Shown: positions 22,819 to 32,752, counted from the stretch's first letter. The stretch is DNA of 42,205 nt from Clostridia bacterium (GCA_009929695.1 RZZW01000028.1:1-42205); one strand, 5' to 3'. Notes: generated by a model from the sequence alone, not told the origin. A program made the numbers and translations.

Positions 22819-24141
22819 TTAAGCTTTAACTTCCGCTTTTTCAGTCTCAATCGTCCCGTAAATCGGCTTTGGGGGTTGCTTTGTGCCGTTGTCAAGGCGC
22901 TCTTTGGCGACGCTTAGCATCAGCTTTATGCGGTTCTCTTGGTTTACTCTTGTGGCGCTTGGGTCGTAGTCTATGGGGGTTATATTCGCGTTCGGGTATA
23001 TCGCGCGGATTTTATTTATCATGCCCTTGCCACAAATATGGTTTGGCAGGCAGCCGAACGGCTGTGCGCAGACAATATTCTCAAAGCCGGCGCTTTGCAG
23101 CTCCATCATTTCGCTTGTGAGTAGCCAGCCCTCGCCCATTTTGTTGCCGTGGCCGATAACGCCGTCGGACATATGCATCATGTCGGTAAACAGCGCCGGC
23201 GCGTGAAACTGCGGGTAGCCTTTGAGCACCTTTATCATCATCTTTTCGCGCGTCGTCAGCCAGTCGAGCACCTTGTCGTATATCGCTTTTTCAAGCTTGC
23301 TGCCGCCGTAAAGGCTTATCGTCAGCGGCGTGTTGACAACGCAGTATTCTATAAAGCCCATAAGCCCCGGCATGTTTATCTCGCAGCCTTCGGCGGCTAG
23401 CAAATCCTCAAGATGATTATTGCCGAGCGGCGAGTATTTGACGTAAATTTCGCCCACGATGCCCACCTTTACGCGCGGTGTGCGGGTGACAGCTATGCTT
23501 GCGAAATCAGCGGCTATGCCCTTGAAATTCGTGTTCATATCGGCTTTATTAACGCCGCGATTTTCGTCGTACTGCTTCGCAATTTTATCCGTCCACACCT
23601 TAATAAGCGCGTCCGTCTGCCCTTTTACGTTCTCATACGGGCGCGTTTGGTTTGCTAGCAGCATCAGCATATCACCGTAAAAAACGCCCGCTATAAGCTT
23701 GCGGATTAAAGGCAGGGTCAGCTGAAAGCCGCTGTCCTTTTCAAGCCCCGAAAAATTTAGGCTCGCGACGGGAATTTGAGGAAAGCCCGCCTTTACAAGC
23801 GCCTTGCGAAGCAGATGTATGTAGTTGGACGCGCGGCAGCCGCCGCCTGTCTGTGTTATTATAAGCGCCGTGTGGTCAAGGTCATATTTGCCGCTTTTCA
23901 GCGCGTCGATGAACTGCCCGATGACTAAAAGGGCAGGGTAGCACGTGTCGTTATGCACATATTTTAGCCCCTCCTGCGCCACCTCGGGGCCGCCATTACT
24001 AAGTATCTCGACGTTATAGCCCTCGTCGCGCATCGCCTCGGCAATTATGCCAAACTGAATTGGCGCCATGTTCGGGATAAGCACCTTGTGGGTCTTGACC
24101 ATGTCCTTTGTATATTTGGGGTATGCTTTTATGTCTTCCAA
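22819..24141 (-). CDS. COG3581-type partner of an acyl-CoA dehydratase activase
   Basis: 440 aa. It corresponds to the C-terminal COG3581 part of large clostridial activase proteins of about 1400 aa. Blocks include HKVLIPNMAPIQFGIIAEAM, YVHNDTCYPALLVIGQF, ITQTGGGCRASNY, VKVGIVGEIYVKYSP and CAQPFGCLPNHICGKGM; the conserved cysteines in these could bind a cluster. It starts at TTG with GGAGG 8 nt upstream, 18 nt after the upstream gene's stop, so it is a separate co-transcribed gene. The exact reaction of this family is not established; it may act with the activase in radical or iron-sulphur chemistry. Confidence 0.8.
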   Translation of the reverse strand: MEDIKAYPKYTKDMVKTHKVLIPNMAPIQFGIIAEAMRDEGYNVEILSNGGPEVAQEGLKYVHNDTCYPALLVIGQFIDALKSGKYDLDHTALIITQTGGGCRASNYIHLLRKALVKAGFPQIPVASLNFSGLEKDSGFQLTLPLIRKLIAGVFYGDMLMLLANQTRPYENVKGQTDALIKVWTDKIAKQYDENRGVNKADMNTNFKGIAADFASIAVTRTPRVKVGIVGEIYVKYSPLGNNHLEDLLAAEGCEINMPGLMGFIEYCVVNTPLTISLYGGSKLEKAIYDKVLDWLTTREKMMIKVLKGYPQFHAPALFTDMMHMSDGVIGHGNKMGEGWLLTSEMMELQSAGFENIVCAQPFGCLPNHICGKGMINKIRAIYPNANITPIDYDPSATRVNQENRIKLMLSVAKERLDNGTKQPPKPIYGTIETEKAEVKA

Positions 24142-24159
24142 GTGTAATGCCTCCGTGGC

Positions 24160-27072
24160 TTAAATGTGGTTTGTCTGCTGCTCGTCAATGGCGGCAAACA
24201 GGCTGCGCAGGCGGATGTTCACCGCGCCGAGGTTTGTTATCTCGTCAATTTTTATCTGCGTATACAGCTTTCCCTCGCGCTGCAAAATCTCGCGCGTCTC
24301 GTCTGTTGTAACAGCGTCAAGCCCGCAGCCAAACGACACAAGCTGTACTAAATTCATGTCCTGCTGCCCCGCGATGTATTTTGCGGCGGCGTAAAGGCGC
24401 GAGTGGTACGTCCACTGGTTGAGTATGCTTGTGGGGAATTTGCCGACGAGGTGCGAGACGGAATCCTCCGTGATAACTGCCGCGCCGTGGCTGCATATCA
24501 GCTTGTCGATGCCGTGGTTCACCTCGGGGTCAATGTGATAAGGTCTGCCCGCGAGCACAATTATCTCGCGCCCTTCGTCCCTCGCTTTTGATATTATCTC
24601 CGTGCCCTTTGCACGCACGCGCGCCATATGTGCCGCATATTCGGTGTATGCGCTCTTTGCGGCGCTCTGCACGTCCTTTTGCGAAATTCCGTTAAAATGC
24701 TTCGCGAGCACCGCCGTCATTTTTAATGTGAAATCCTTTTCGCGGTGAATGCCGATGTAGTCGTAGATGAAATTGACGTCAGCAAGCTCGTGACAGTTCG
24801 CCTCGATAACCTCGGGATAATACGCTACGACAGGGCAGTTGTAGTTGTTGTCGCCCTTGTGCTCATCAACATTATATGTCATGCAGGGGTAAAATATTGC
24901 TGTCACAGCCATTTTCGACAGCTTGTTAATGTGCCCGTGCATAAGCTTTGCGGGGAAGCACACGGTGTCTGACGGTATCGTCGCTTGCCCTTTAAGATAC
25001 AGCTTGCGGTCAGACAGACCGCTCGTCACAACGCCAAAGCCAAGCTGCGTGAAAAACGTGTGCCAAAACGGCAAAAGCTCGTACATGTTAAGCCCCATCG
25101 GCAATCCGATAACGCCGCGCGGGCCAGTTTCTGTTTTATATTGCGCCAAAAGATGCAGCTTATATTCGTAAAGATTGAGCGGATTTTCAGCGCCGCGGTG
25201 CGAAATAGGTCTGTCACAGCGGTTTCCGCTTATATATTTCTGCCCGCCTGTAAACGTGTTTACGGTGAGCTGACAGTTGTTGCCGCAAAGCCCGCAGGCG
25301 ACGTTTGTCACCTTTTGCTCAAAGGCTTCGAGCTGCTCTAAAGTGAGCAGTGTCGAGTGCTTGCGCTCCTTTGCCATGCCGTAAAGAGCCGCGCCGTATG
25401 CGCCCATAAGCCCCGCGATGTCGGGGCGAATGACCTCAACGCCCATCTCTTTTTCAAACGCGCGCAGCACCGCTTCATTGTAAAATGTGCCGCCCTGCAC
25501 AACTATTTTTTTGCCAAGCTCATCGGGCGACGACGCGCGAATGACCTTGTATAATGCGTTTTTGACGACGCTCATCGAGAGCCCCGCCGAGATATTTTCA
25601 ATGCTCGCGCCGTCCTTTTGCGCCTGCTTGACGGACGAGTTCATAAACACCGTGCAGCGGCTGCCCAAATCGACAGGGCGGTCGGCAAACAAGCCCAGCT
25701 TCGCAAATGTGGGCGTGTCGTAGCCGAGCGCCTCGGCAAACGTCTGTAAAAAGCTGCCGCAGCCCGACGAGCAAGCCTCATTCAAGAAAATGTTGCTTAT
25801 CGCGCCGTTTTCTATCTTAAAACACTTCATGTCCTGCCCGCCGATGTCTATTACAAAGTCGACATCGGGCATAAAATTTTTCGCGGCGGTAAAATGCGCC
25901 ACCGTCTCGACAACGCCGTAATCGACGCCGAACGCGCTTTTTACAATGTCTTCGCCGTAGCCTGTCGCCGTCACAGCGGCTATTTCAAGCCCGGGGTTTG
26001 CCTTGTAAATGTCTATCAGAATTTGCCGTATAATCGGTATAGGGTTGCCGCTGTTTGACTGATAGCTCGTGTGCAAAAGGCTGCCGTCAGCGTCTATAAC
26101 GGCGCTTTTAACAGTCGTGCTGCCCGAATCTATACCTATGTAAATAGGCCCTGTCGCCTTTGCAAATTGCTTTCTCGCGACGCAGGCTCTTGCGTGGCGC
26201 GCGCGAAATTCTTCATATTCGGTGCGGTCTTTAAACAAAACAGGCGTGGCCGCATATGTCGCGACGGCACTGTAAGCGTTCAGCTTTTCGACGGTTTCGG
26301 AAAGGCTTAATTCGCTGTCTGAGTAAAACGCCGCGCCGAGCGCAACGTAATAAAGGCTGTTTTCGGGACATTTTCCCTCAAGCTTGAGCGCCTTGTCAAA
26401 GCTTTTTCTAAGCTGAGGCAAAAACGTCAAAGGGCCGCCTAAGTAAAGTATATTTCCGTCTATTTTGCGCCCTTGTGCAAGCCCTGCAATCGTCTGATTT
26501 ACAACCGCAAAAAATATACTCGCCGCAACGTCAGACGTAGCCGCGCCCTGATTTATTAGCGGCTGAATGTCGCTTTTTGCAAAAACGCCACAGCGGCTTG
26601 CTATCGTGTAAATTTTTGTCGAGCTCTCGGCGGCTGTGTTCATCTCGTCGGGCGACATCTTTAAAAGCGTCGCCATTTGGTCGATAAACGCGCCTGTGCC
26701 GCCGGCGCAGCTGCCGTTCATGCGCACCTCTGCGCCGTGCGTCATAAACAGAATTTTAGCGTCCTCGCCGCCGAGTTCTATAATGACGTCAGTCTCGGGC
26801 GAGAGCGTGTTTGCCGCAACGCGCGTGGCAAAAACCTCCTGCACAAACGGCACGCCGCAAGCGTCCGCAAGCCCCATGCCCGCCGAGCCGCTTATCGAGA
26901 TAAACACCTTTTCACCGTGAATTATCTCCTCGTCCACACGCGCCAAAAGCTCCGTCGCCTTTTCGACAATGTGCGAATAATGGCGCTCGTAGGTTTTATA
27001 TAAAATATTATTTTCCGTGTCAAGCACCACGCATTTTATTGTCGTGCTGCCTATATCAAGTCCTATTTTCAA
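24160..27072 (-). CDS. Acyl-CoA dehydratase activase-related protein, two ASKHA domains plus DUF2229
   Basis: 970 aa. Two tandem BcrAD/BadFG-type ATPase domains: the first (about 1-250) starts MKIGLDIGSTTIK with NGSCAGGTGAF, the second (about 310-560) starts IGIDSGSTTVKSAV with NEACSSGCGSF. The cysteines in those loops match the bridging [4Fe-4S] site of 2-hydroxyacyl-CoA dehydratase activators. A further cysteine cluster (VACGLCGNNCQL, near 600) precedes a DUF2229/COG3580 domain with CFPAKLMHGH and IFYPCM. Starts at TTG with AAGGAG 9 nt upstream. Together with the 440-aa partner it equals the fused form of about 1400 aa seen in other Clostridia. No dehydratase alpha/beta genes are nearby, so the partner substrate enzyme is unknown. 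Confidence 0.85.
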   Translation of the reverse strand: MKIGLDIGSTTIKCVVLDTENNILYKTYERHYSHIVEKATELLARVDEEIIHGEKVFISISGSAGMGLADACGVPFVQEVFATRVAANTLSPETDVIIELGGEDAKILFMTHGAEVRMNGSCAGGTGAFIDQMATLLKMSPDEMNTAAESSTKIYTIASRCGVFAKSDIQPLINQGAATSDVAASIFFAVVNQTIAGLAQGRKIDGNILYLGGPLTFLPQLRKSFDKALKLEGKCPENSLYYVALGAAFYSDSELSLSETVEKLNAYSAVATYAATPVLFKDRTEYEEFRARHARACVARKQFAKATGPIYIGIDSGSTTVKSAVIDADGSLLHTSYQSNSGNPIPIIRQILIDIYKANPGLEIAAVTATGYGEDIVKSAFGVDYGVVETVAHFTAAKNFMPDVDFVIDIGGQDMKCFKIENGAISNIFLNEACSSGCGSFLQTFAEALGYDTPTFAKLGLFADRPVDLGSRCTVFMNSSVKQAQKDGASIENISAGLSMSVVKNALYKVIRASSPDELGKKIVVQGGTFYNEAVLRAFEKEMGVEVIRPDIAGLMGAYGAALYGMAKERKHSTLLTLEQLEAFEQKVTNVACGLCGNNCQLTVNTFTGGQKYISGNRCDRPISHRGAENPLNLYEYKLHLLAQYKTETGPRGVIGLPMGLNMYELLPFWHTFFTQLGFGVVTSGLSDRKLYLKGQATIPSDTVCFPAKLMHGHINKLSKMAVTAIFYPCMTYNVDEHKGDNNYNCPVVAYYPEVIEANCHELADVNFIYDYIGIHREKDFTLKMTAVLAKHFNGISQKDVQSAAKSAYTEYAAHMARVRAKGTEIISKARDEGREIIVLAGRPYHIDPEVNHGIDKLICSHGAAVITEDSVSHLVGKFPTSILNQWTYHSRLYAAAKYIAGQQDMNLVQLVSFGCGLDAVTTDETREILQREGKLYTQIKIDEITNLGAVNIRLRSLFAAIDEQQTNHI

Positions 27073-27118
27073 TCGTGGATACTCCTTGGCAAATGCCGTG
27101 TTAAAGTTTAAGTTCTAT

Positions 27119-27148
27119 ATTATACTATAATAGTATTTTTTTAAACAA
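27119..27148 (-). promoter_or_regulatory. Activase operon promoter with palindrome
   Basis: On the minus strand TTGTTT (27143-27148) and TATAAT (27119-27124) are 18 nt apart. The palindrome ATACTATAATAGTAT (27122-27136) lies in the spacer and overlaps the -10, a likely repressor site or simply AT-rich symmetry. Confidence 0.5.
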
Positions 27149-27274
27149 ATTGCAAGCACCTGCCACCCTTTTTTGTTGACATAAAATGCATCAAAGTATA
27201 CAATGATAATGATTAAATATTTCAAATTTTATGAAATTGAGACAATTGCTGTCTTAATGTCACCATAAACCCGT

Positions 27275-27357
27275 TGTCATTCTGAGCAAAGCGAAGAATC
27301 TTTTGCGCATCGCCGTAGGTTTAAAGATTCTTCGTCGCTTCGCTCCTCGGAATGACA
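27275..27357 (+). repeat. 83-bp TGTCATTCTGAG hairpin repeat, copy 4
   Basis: Same orientation as 6-88. It lies in the divergent gap (27073-27390) between the activase operon and the hybrid kinase gene, just upstream of the kinase ribosome site. Confidence 0.9.
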
Positions 27358-27390
27358 TGGTTTAAACTGTTTGAGAAGAGGTTTGCATAT

Positions 27391-27661
27391 ATGGAAAAAA
27401 AATAAAAAATCATTGCGGCTTATATCGCTTTTGGCGGCCGTCATAATAGCCCTCACGCTCATGCTGCCGTCGTTTGCGGCTAAAACAGCGCACACTGTGA
27501 AGGTGGGCTTTTTTCCGCTTGGCAAATTTCAATATTACGACGGTGCGGGCAATCCGGCGGGCTATAATGTCGATTACTTAAATAAGCTTTCACAGGTCAC
27601 GCACTGGAAATATGAGTATGTCAAATGCGCAAACTGGGTCGAGGCGACGGCGCTGCTTTAA
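27391..27661 (+). pseudogene. 5' fragment of the hybrid sensor kinase (signal peptide and start of first SBP domain)
   Basis: The ATG at 27391 has AGAGG 10 nt upstream but runs into TAA after four codons, because the following run has eight A (27395-27402). With seven A it would read MEKNKKSLRLISLLAAVIIA, a textbook signal peptide, and continue into a bacterial solute-binding (SBP_bac_3) domain (VKVGFFPLGKFQYYDGAGN). The continued frame then meets an in-frame TAA at 27659-27661 between ATALL and [11 protein letters not shown], where homologous proteins would have a sense codon. A TTG start at 27371 or 27383 would avoid the first lesion but has no well-placed ribosome site. Confidence 0.7.
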
Positions 27662-27739
27662 AACGGCGAAATCGACCTTCTCGCCCCCGCTCAGCAGCTT
27701 GCGTCGCTCGGCGAAAGGTTCGACTACGCCGCCGCGCAA

Positions 27740-30640
27740 ATGGGCATTGAGAGCGCCGCGCTGTATGCTCTTTCCTCGCGCGACGATTTGATGTACGAGG
27801 ATTTTGGCGTCCTCAAAACAGCCAAATTCGGCTACGTAAAAGGCTCTACGTTCGGCACAAAATTCATTGAGAGCTACGCGCCAAACGCAGGGCTTGAGCC
27901 GCAGCTTTTTGAATATGCAAACACAACCGAGCTTTTTGACGCGCTTAACGCAGGCGAGGTGGACGCAATTGTCACAAATATAATGTTTGCCGACGACGGC
28001 ATAAAGCTTTTAGGTCAATTTTCCATAATGCCCATCTACTACATAGCAAAAAAGGGCGACGACGGGCTTTTGGACGAGCTAAACGACGCTATGGCCTCGC
28101 TCACAGTGACAGACCTCACGTTTCAAACAGAGCTCACCGGCAGCTATTTTCCGCTTTACAACAGCACCCAGTTCACGTACGAGGAGCAGCAATATTTGGC
28201 CTCGCTACCCGAGATAACAGTCGGCTACGTCGCTAACCAGTCGCCCATTTCATATGAGGACGAGAGCGGTAATTTTAAAGGCATAACGCGAGATTTACTC
28301 GATTTAATTGCCAAAAAAAGCGGCATAAGCTTTAATTATGTCGCGCTGCCCGCCACAAAGGTGACGGAGGAATACCTGCGCGAAAACGACCTTTTTGTCG
28401 TGTCGAGCGTCGAGTATAACAGCCAAAACGAGAGCGCGGGCGGGATGTCGATGTCAAAGCCCTATCTTGAATCAGAAAAGGTTTTCGTCGCTCCGAGCGC
28501 TTTGTCCTTTGACGCCGATGCCTCGCTTCGCCTTGCTGTCGCCACAGGCTCAAACACTCTGCCGCAGGTGCTAAAGGACGAATATCCAAACTTTACGCTT
28601 GAGACATACGGCAGCGTAGAGGCCTGTTTTGAAGCTGTCAAGGACGGCAAGGCCGACCTTATAATGCAAAACCGCTACGTCGTCGACACCTACATAGCAA
28701 AGCCGCGCTATAAAAATTTCCGCGTCATAGCTATGCAGACGATATCCGACGGCATGTGTCTCGGCACGCTCAATTATGGGCTCGGCACAGCCACCGAAGC
28801 GCTCGTAAACAACCCGCTTTTTATCTCGATTATCGACAAATCAATAAATCAAATAACCAAAAAAGAGCTCAACACAATAGTCATCGAAAACACCGCAAAC
28901 AGCGTTTATCAGTATACCTTGAGCGACTTTTTGTACTCGTACTGGTTCATAATTTTGCTCATTGCGGCTGTGTTGTTGCTGCTTGTGGTGCTCATGATTT
29001 GGCGCAGCCGCGCGGCGGGCTTGCTTGAAGTGAAAAACGCGCAGCTCGCGCAGGCGGTGAATGAGGCGGAAAAAGCCAACAGCGCCAAAAGCCAGTTTTT
29101 AGCGCAGATGAGCCACGAGATACGCACGCCGATGAACGCGATTATCGGCCTTTCCGCAATCGCCCGCAACGATATTCGCAGCCCCGAAAAAATGAGCAGC
29201 TATCTCACAAAAATCGACGGCAGCTCGCGCATTTTGCTCGGCATCATAAACGATGTGCTCGATATGTCCGCCATCGAGAGCAACAAGCTCAAAATGGCAA
29301 ACGCGCCGTTTGATTTTAAGCAGCTCATATCCTCAATCACAACGGTTTTTTATCAGCAGGCAAAGCAAAAGGGCATCCATTTCGAGGTGCGCATGAACGG
29401 CGTAACAGAGGAAATGCTAGTTGGCGACCAGCTGCGTGTCAACCAAATACTGATGAATTTGCTCTCAAACGCGATAAAATTCACGCCGTCCGGCGGCGAG
29501 ATAGACCTCATGGTAATACAGGCCTCGCGCAACGAAAAGCGCGTGCACATGCGCTTTTCCGTCTCCGACACAGGCTGCGGCATGAGCGAGGAGATGCTCG
29601 ACAGGCTGTTTAAGCCGTTTGAGCAGGAGTCTGCGCTCACCGCGCAAAAGCACGGCGGCAGCGGGCTCGGGCTTTCAATCACAAAAAACCTCGTCACAAT
29701 GATGGGCGGGACGATAAAGGTCGAGAGCAAAAAGGGCTTTGGCAGCGTGTTCACCGTCGATATTCCGTTTGGCACAACAACGCAAAAATCGACAGTAGAC
29801 ACAAAGCTTTTCAACGCCGTGCGCACGCTTGTTGTCGACGACGACAAGGACAGCTGCGAATATACTGGGCTGCTGCTTGAAAGGCTCGGCGTGCGCCACG
29901 AATACCGCACAAACGGCGAGGCCGCGCTTGAAGCCCTCGGCGAAGCAGAGGAGCAGGACGACCCGTTTAAGCTCTGCATAGTCGACTGGCGCATGCCCGA
30001 CATGGACGGCGTGACAGTCACAGAGCAGATACGCAAAATATTCGGCGACGACACCGTCGTAATCATCGTCTCGGCGTATGATTTAAACGAGGTCGAGGCG
30101 GCGGGCAAAAAGGCGGGCGCAGATTATTTTGTGCCAAAGCCGCTGTTTCAGTCGACTGTTTTCAACCTGCTCATGCGCATAACGGGCGGCGACTACACGC
30201 GCGTCGAGCACGAGGAGATAAGGCAGTATGATTTGACAGGCCACCACGTGCTCATAGCTGAGGACGTTGCGCTGAATATGGAGGTCGCCGTGAAGCTTGT
30301 CGAGCTTGTGGGCGGTCAGGCGGACTGTGCTGAGGACGGTCAGCAGGCCGTCGATATGTACGAAAGACGTGGCGAGGGATACTACGACGCAATTTTGCTC
30401 GACATAAATATGCCTGTCATGGACGGCTATGAGGCCGCGCGGCGCATACGCTCAAGCACACAAAGCGACGCGCAGACAATACCCATCTACGCCATGACCG
30501 CAAACGCGTTTACAGAGGACGTCACAGCCGCGCTTAACGCCGGAATGAATGGACATATCGCAAAGCCCATCGAGACGGATGTGCTTTACAAAACACTGTC
30601 TGACGCATTTAAAAATAATAAAAAAGAGGAAAAAATATGA
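27740..30640 (+). CDS. Hybrid sensor histidine kinase (SBP-TM-HisKA-HATPase-REC-REC), N-terminally interrupted
   Basis: 966 aa open frame, in the same frame as the upstream fragment and separated from it by one TAA. It holds the rest of the first solute-binding domain (about 1-145), a second one (about 155-385, [20 protein letters not shown]), a membrane span (about 393-418), HisKA with H in [12 protein letters not shown], HATPase ([30 protein letters not shown]), and two receiver domains with phospho-acceptor Asp in [12 protein letters not shown] and [12 protein letters not shown]. As drawn it lacks a signal peptide, so the sensor would not be exported unless the stop is read through or is an error. 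The downstream Hpt gene overlaps by 4 nt, indicating a multistep phosphorelay. Confidence 0.85.
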   Translation: MGIESAALYALSSRDDLMYEDFGVLKTAKFGYVKGSTFGTKFIESYAPNAGLEPQLFEYANTTELFDALNAGEVDAIVTNIMFADDGIKLLGQFSIMPIYYIAKKGDDGLLDELNDAMASLTVTDLTFQTELTGSYFPLYNSTQFTYEEQQYLASLPEITVGYVANQSPISYEDESGNFKGITRDLLDLIAKKSGISFNYVALPATKVTEEYLRENDLFVVSSVEYNSQNESAGGMSMSKPYLESEKVFVAPSALSFDADASLRLAVATGSNTLPQVLKDEYPNFTLETYGSVEACFEAVKDGKADLIMQNRYVVDTYIAKPRYKNFRVIAMQTISDGMCLGTLNYGLGTATEALVNNPLFISIIDKSINQITKKELNTIVIENTANSVYQYTLSDFLYSYWFIILLIAAVLLLLVVLMIWRSRAAGLLEVKNAQLAQAVNEAEKANSAKSQFLAQMSHEIRTPMNAIIGLSAIARNDIRSPEKMSSYLTKIDGSSRILLGIINDVLDMSAIESNKLKMANAPFDFKQLISSITTVFYQQAKQKGIHFEVRMNGVTEEMLVGDQLRVNQILMNLLSNAIKFTPSGGEIDLMVIQASRNEKRVHMRFSVSDTGCGMSEEMLDRLFKPFEQESALTAQKHGGSGLGLSITKNLVTMMGGTIKVESKKGFGSVFTVDIPFGTTTQKSTVDTKLFNAVRTLVVDDDKDSCEYTGLLLERLGVRHEYRTNGEAALEALGEAEEQDDPFKLCIVDWRMPDMDGVTVTEQIRKIFGDDTVVIIVSAYDLNEVEAAGKKAGADYFVPKPLFQSTVFNLLMRITGGDYTRVEHEEIRQYDLTGHHVLIAEDVALNMEVAVKLVELVGGQADCAEDGQQAVDMYERRGEGYYDAILLDINMPVMDGYEAARRIRSSTQSDAQTIPIYAMTANAFTEDVTAALNAGMNGHIAKPIETDVLYKTLSDAFKNNKKEEKI

Positions 30641-30990
30641 ATAGATATAAGCTCACCAAAGCGGGCGTCGACGTGAACGACGGCATAAGACGGCTTGGCG
30701 GCAACCGCGAGGTCTACGAAAGGCTGCTGTTCATGTTCCCCGACGACCCGAGCTATAACAGAATGCTGCTCGCCATCGAAAACGGCGACGCAGAGGAAAG
30801 CTTTGCCGCCGCCCACGCGCAAAAGGGTGTTGCGGGCAATTTAAGCCTTGTCGATTTACATTCGGCAATCCTGCCGCTGGTAGAAATTTTCCGCGCCGGA
30901 ACAATGGAAAACCACGAACAATACCTCCCCGAAGTAAAACGCTGCTACGAAGCCGCCGCCAAAGAAATTTTGGCGGAAAGGGAAGGGTAG
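30637..30990 (+). CDS. Hpt-domain phosphotransfer protein
   Basis: 117 aa, nearly all helical. The phosphotransfer motif is [13 protein letters not shown] with H60 as phospho-acceptor (H-x-x-K-G). It overlaps the hybrid kinase stop by 4 nt (ATGA). It would pass phosphate from the kinase receiver domains to an unlinked response regulator. The first 35 residues ([19 protein letters not shown]) match the usual start of Hpt domains attached to hybrid kinases; here the domain is a separate gene. Confidence 0.88.
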   Translation: MNRYKLTKAGVDVNDGIRRLGGNREVYERLLFMFPDDPSYNRMLLAIENGDAEESFAAAHAQKGVAGNLSLVDLHSAILPLVEIFRAGTMENHEQYLPEVKRCYEAAAKEILAEREG

Positions 30991-31015
30991 AGACGCAAGA
31001 GTGTAAACCAACATT

Positions 31016-31084
31016 GTAGGGGAGAGCTTCGCTCGTCCGTTTGCAGCGCGCAAACTTACTCGGACGAGCGAAGCTCGCCCCTAC
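31016..31084. repeat. GTAGGG/CCGC palindromic pair with GAGCTTCGCTC core
   Basis: Head-to-head units, GTAGGGGAGAGCTTCGCTCG followed by TCCG, and the inverse ending AAGCTCGCCCCTAC, around a 21-nt spacer. First of three palindromes packed between the Hpt gene and the convergent fumarase operon (30991-31358). Confidence 0.8.
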
Positions 31085-31116
31085 TACGATGTAACAAATG
31101 TTATAAAATATCTCTT

Positions 31117-31191
31117 GTAGGGCAAGGGCTCTGCTCTTGCCGCCACTTACCTCTGGAGGTTGCAACGGCAAGAGCAGAGCCCTTGCCCTAC
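31117..31191. repeat. GTAGGG/CCGC palindromic pair with CAAGGGCTCTGC core, copy 2
   Basis: Near copy of 9817-9892. The arms are the same and the central spacer differs. Confidence 0.85.
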
Positions 31192-31219
31192 GACGCACTT
31201 TGTGAAAATTTTTAATATT

Positions 31220-31265
31220 AAAAAGGGGCTGTTGCCGATGTGTGTTTCGCATCGGCAACAGCCCC
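31220..31265 (-). terminator. Terminator of the malic enzyme-fumarase operon
   Basis: A 16-bp GC-rich stem (31225-31240 with 31250-31265) is followed on the minus strand by TTTTT AATATT. It lies about 94 nt after the fumarase beta stop, with hairpin repeat copy 5 inserted in between. Confidence 0.75.
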
Positions 31266-31268
31266 TAT

Positions 31269-31351
31269 TGTCATTCTGAGCGCAGCGAAGAATCTTTTGC
31301 GCATTGCCGCAGGTTTTAAGATTCTTCGTCGCTTCACTCCTTAGAATGACA
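31269..31351 (+). repeat. 83-bp TGTCATTCTGAG hairpin repeat, copy 5
   Basis: Same orientation as 6-88, with a few changes (CACTCCTTAG in the right arm). It sits between the fumarase beta stop codon and the operon terminator. Confidence 0.9.
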
Positions 31352-31358
31352 TCCGTTT

Positions 31359-31910
31359 TCAACTTTCCAAATACGCCTTAACTCCGTCAATGTACAAATT
31401 CGCGCCTGTTGTGTCTATGACTACGGTCAGCGGCATTTTTTCTACTTTTAGGCGGCGAATGGCTTCGCTGCCTAAATCTTCGTAGCAGATTATCTCGGCG
31501 CTTTTTATACACGACGCTATAAGTGCGCCAGCGCCGCCTGTTGCGGCAAAATAAACAGCGCCGTTTCGCTTCATAGCGTCAATCACTTCATCGTTTCGCT
31601 TGCCCTTGCCTATCATGCCTTTCAGCCCTAAATCGAGCAGCGTCGGCGCGTATGCGTCCATGCGGTAGCTCGTCGTCGGCCCACATGAGCCTATGACCTC
31701 ATTCGGGCGGGCGGGCGCGGGTCCCGCATAATATATCGCCGCGTCCTTGATGTCAAACGGCAGCGGCTCGCCGTTTTTCACAAGCTCCACAAGCCGCTTG
31801 TGCGCCGCGTCGCGGGCGGTATAAATTGTCCCCGATAACAAAACCGTGTCGCCTGCTTTAAGCGCGGCACATTTTTCTTTTGTTAGGGGCGTTTCTATCT
31901 CGTAATTCAC
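31359..31910 (-). CDS. Class I fumarate hydratase, beta subunit
   Basis: 183 aa, the C-terminal (beta) half of the [4Fe-4S] fumarase/L-tartrate dehydratase family. Blocks: KCAALKAGDTVLLSG, IYYAGPAPARPNEVIGSCGPTTSYRMD, GMIGKGKRNDEV and YFAATGGAGALI. With the alpha subunit it interconverts fumarate and malate; the cluster is oxygen-sensitive, fitting an anaerobe. Its start overlaps the alpha stop by 4 nt. Tartrate dehydratase is the alternative, but the malic enzyme neighbour supports fumarase. Confidence 0.9.
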   Translation of the reverse strand: MNYEIETPLTKEKCAALKAGDTVLLSGTIYTARDAAHKRLVELVKNGEPLPFDIKDAAIYYAGPAPARPNEVIGSCGPTTSYRMDAYAPTLLDLGLKGMIGKGKRNDEVIDAMKRNGAVYFAATGGAGALIASCIKSAEIICYEDLGSEAIRRLKVEKMPLTVVIDTTGANLYIDGVKAYLES

Positions 31911-32752
31911 AGCACAGCCTCCTTGTGGCGCGTCACGTGGCAGCTTATGTTCACGGCGACGGGCATGCCCGCAATATGTGTCGGATATGTCTCAATTTGC
32001 AGCCCGAGCGCCGTAGTTTTGCCTCCAAAGCCCTGGGGACCAATGCCGAGCGCGTTTATTCTGTCGAGCAATTCCGTCTCCATATCGGCGTAATATTTGT
32101 CCTCGTGATGGCTGCCCACAGGCCGCAAAAGCGCCTGCTTTGCAAGCAGCGCCGCGCGGTCAAACGTGCCGCCGATGCCAACGCCGACGACTATCGGCGG
32201 GCATGGGTTTGACCCCGCAAGCTTCACCGTCTCAACAACAAAATCCTTAACGCCGTTTTCGCCGTCGCTCGGCTTTAGCATACCTATGCGCGACATATTT
32301 TCGCTCCCAAAGCCCTTCGGCGCAACGGTTATCTTTATTTTGTCTCCGCTGACAATCCGCGTGTTTAAAACGGCGGGCGTGTTGTCGCCTGTGTTGCCGC
32401 GGCGAATGGGGTCGCGCACGACTGATTTTCGCAGATATCCTTCGGTGTAGCCCTTCGCCACGCCCTCGTTTACAGCCGCCTCATAGTCTCCGTCAATGTG
32501 TACGTCCTGCCCAATTTCGATAAAAACGCACGCCATTCCGGTGTCTTGACATATCGGCAAGCCTGTCTTTTCTGCGACGTCAAGGTTTTCGCATATAGTC
32601 CCAAGTGTCGCCTTTGCGATGCCCCATTTTTCGTTTTCAAACGACGCTCGCACGGCGCTTTCCATGTCGGGCGAAAGCTTTTTGTTCGCCTCGATGCAAA
32701 GCCGCGCAACTGTGTCGCGTATCAGCTCGGCGCTTATATTCTTGATGCTCAT
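31907..32752 (-). CDS. Class I fumarate hydratase, alpha subunit
   Basis: 281 aa. Three cysteines expected to hold the [4Fe-4S] cluster are visible in GLPICQDTGMA, GSNPCPPIVVGVGIGG and NISCHVTRHKEAVL. It overlaps both neighbours by 4 nt, so the three genes are translationally coupled. The pair converts malate and fumarate; with the upstream malic enzyme this links fumarate to pyruvate and reduced NAD(P). Confidence 0.93.
   Translation of the reverse strand: MSIKNISAELIRDTVARLCIEANKKLSPDMESAVRASFENEKWGIAKATLGTICENLDVAEKTGLPICQDTGMACVFIEIGQDVHIDGDYEAAVNEGVAKGYTEGYLRKSVVRDPIRRGNTGDNTPAVLNTRIVSGDKIKITVAPKGFGSENMSRIGMLKPSDGENGVKDFVVETVKLAGSNPCPPIVVGVGIGGTFDRAALLAKQALLRPVGSHHEDKYYADMETELLDRINALGIGPQGFGGKTTALGLQIETYPTHIAGMPVAVNISCHVTRHKEAVL

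Noticed and set aside
29353..30108. Minus-strand open frame (251 codons) opposite the hybrid kinase
   Set aside because: Serine-rich shadow of the HATPase and receiver coding region with no ribosome site.
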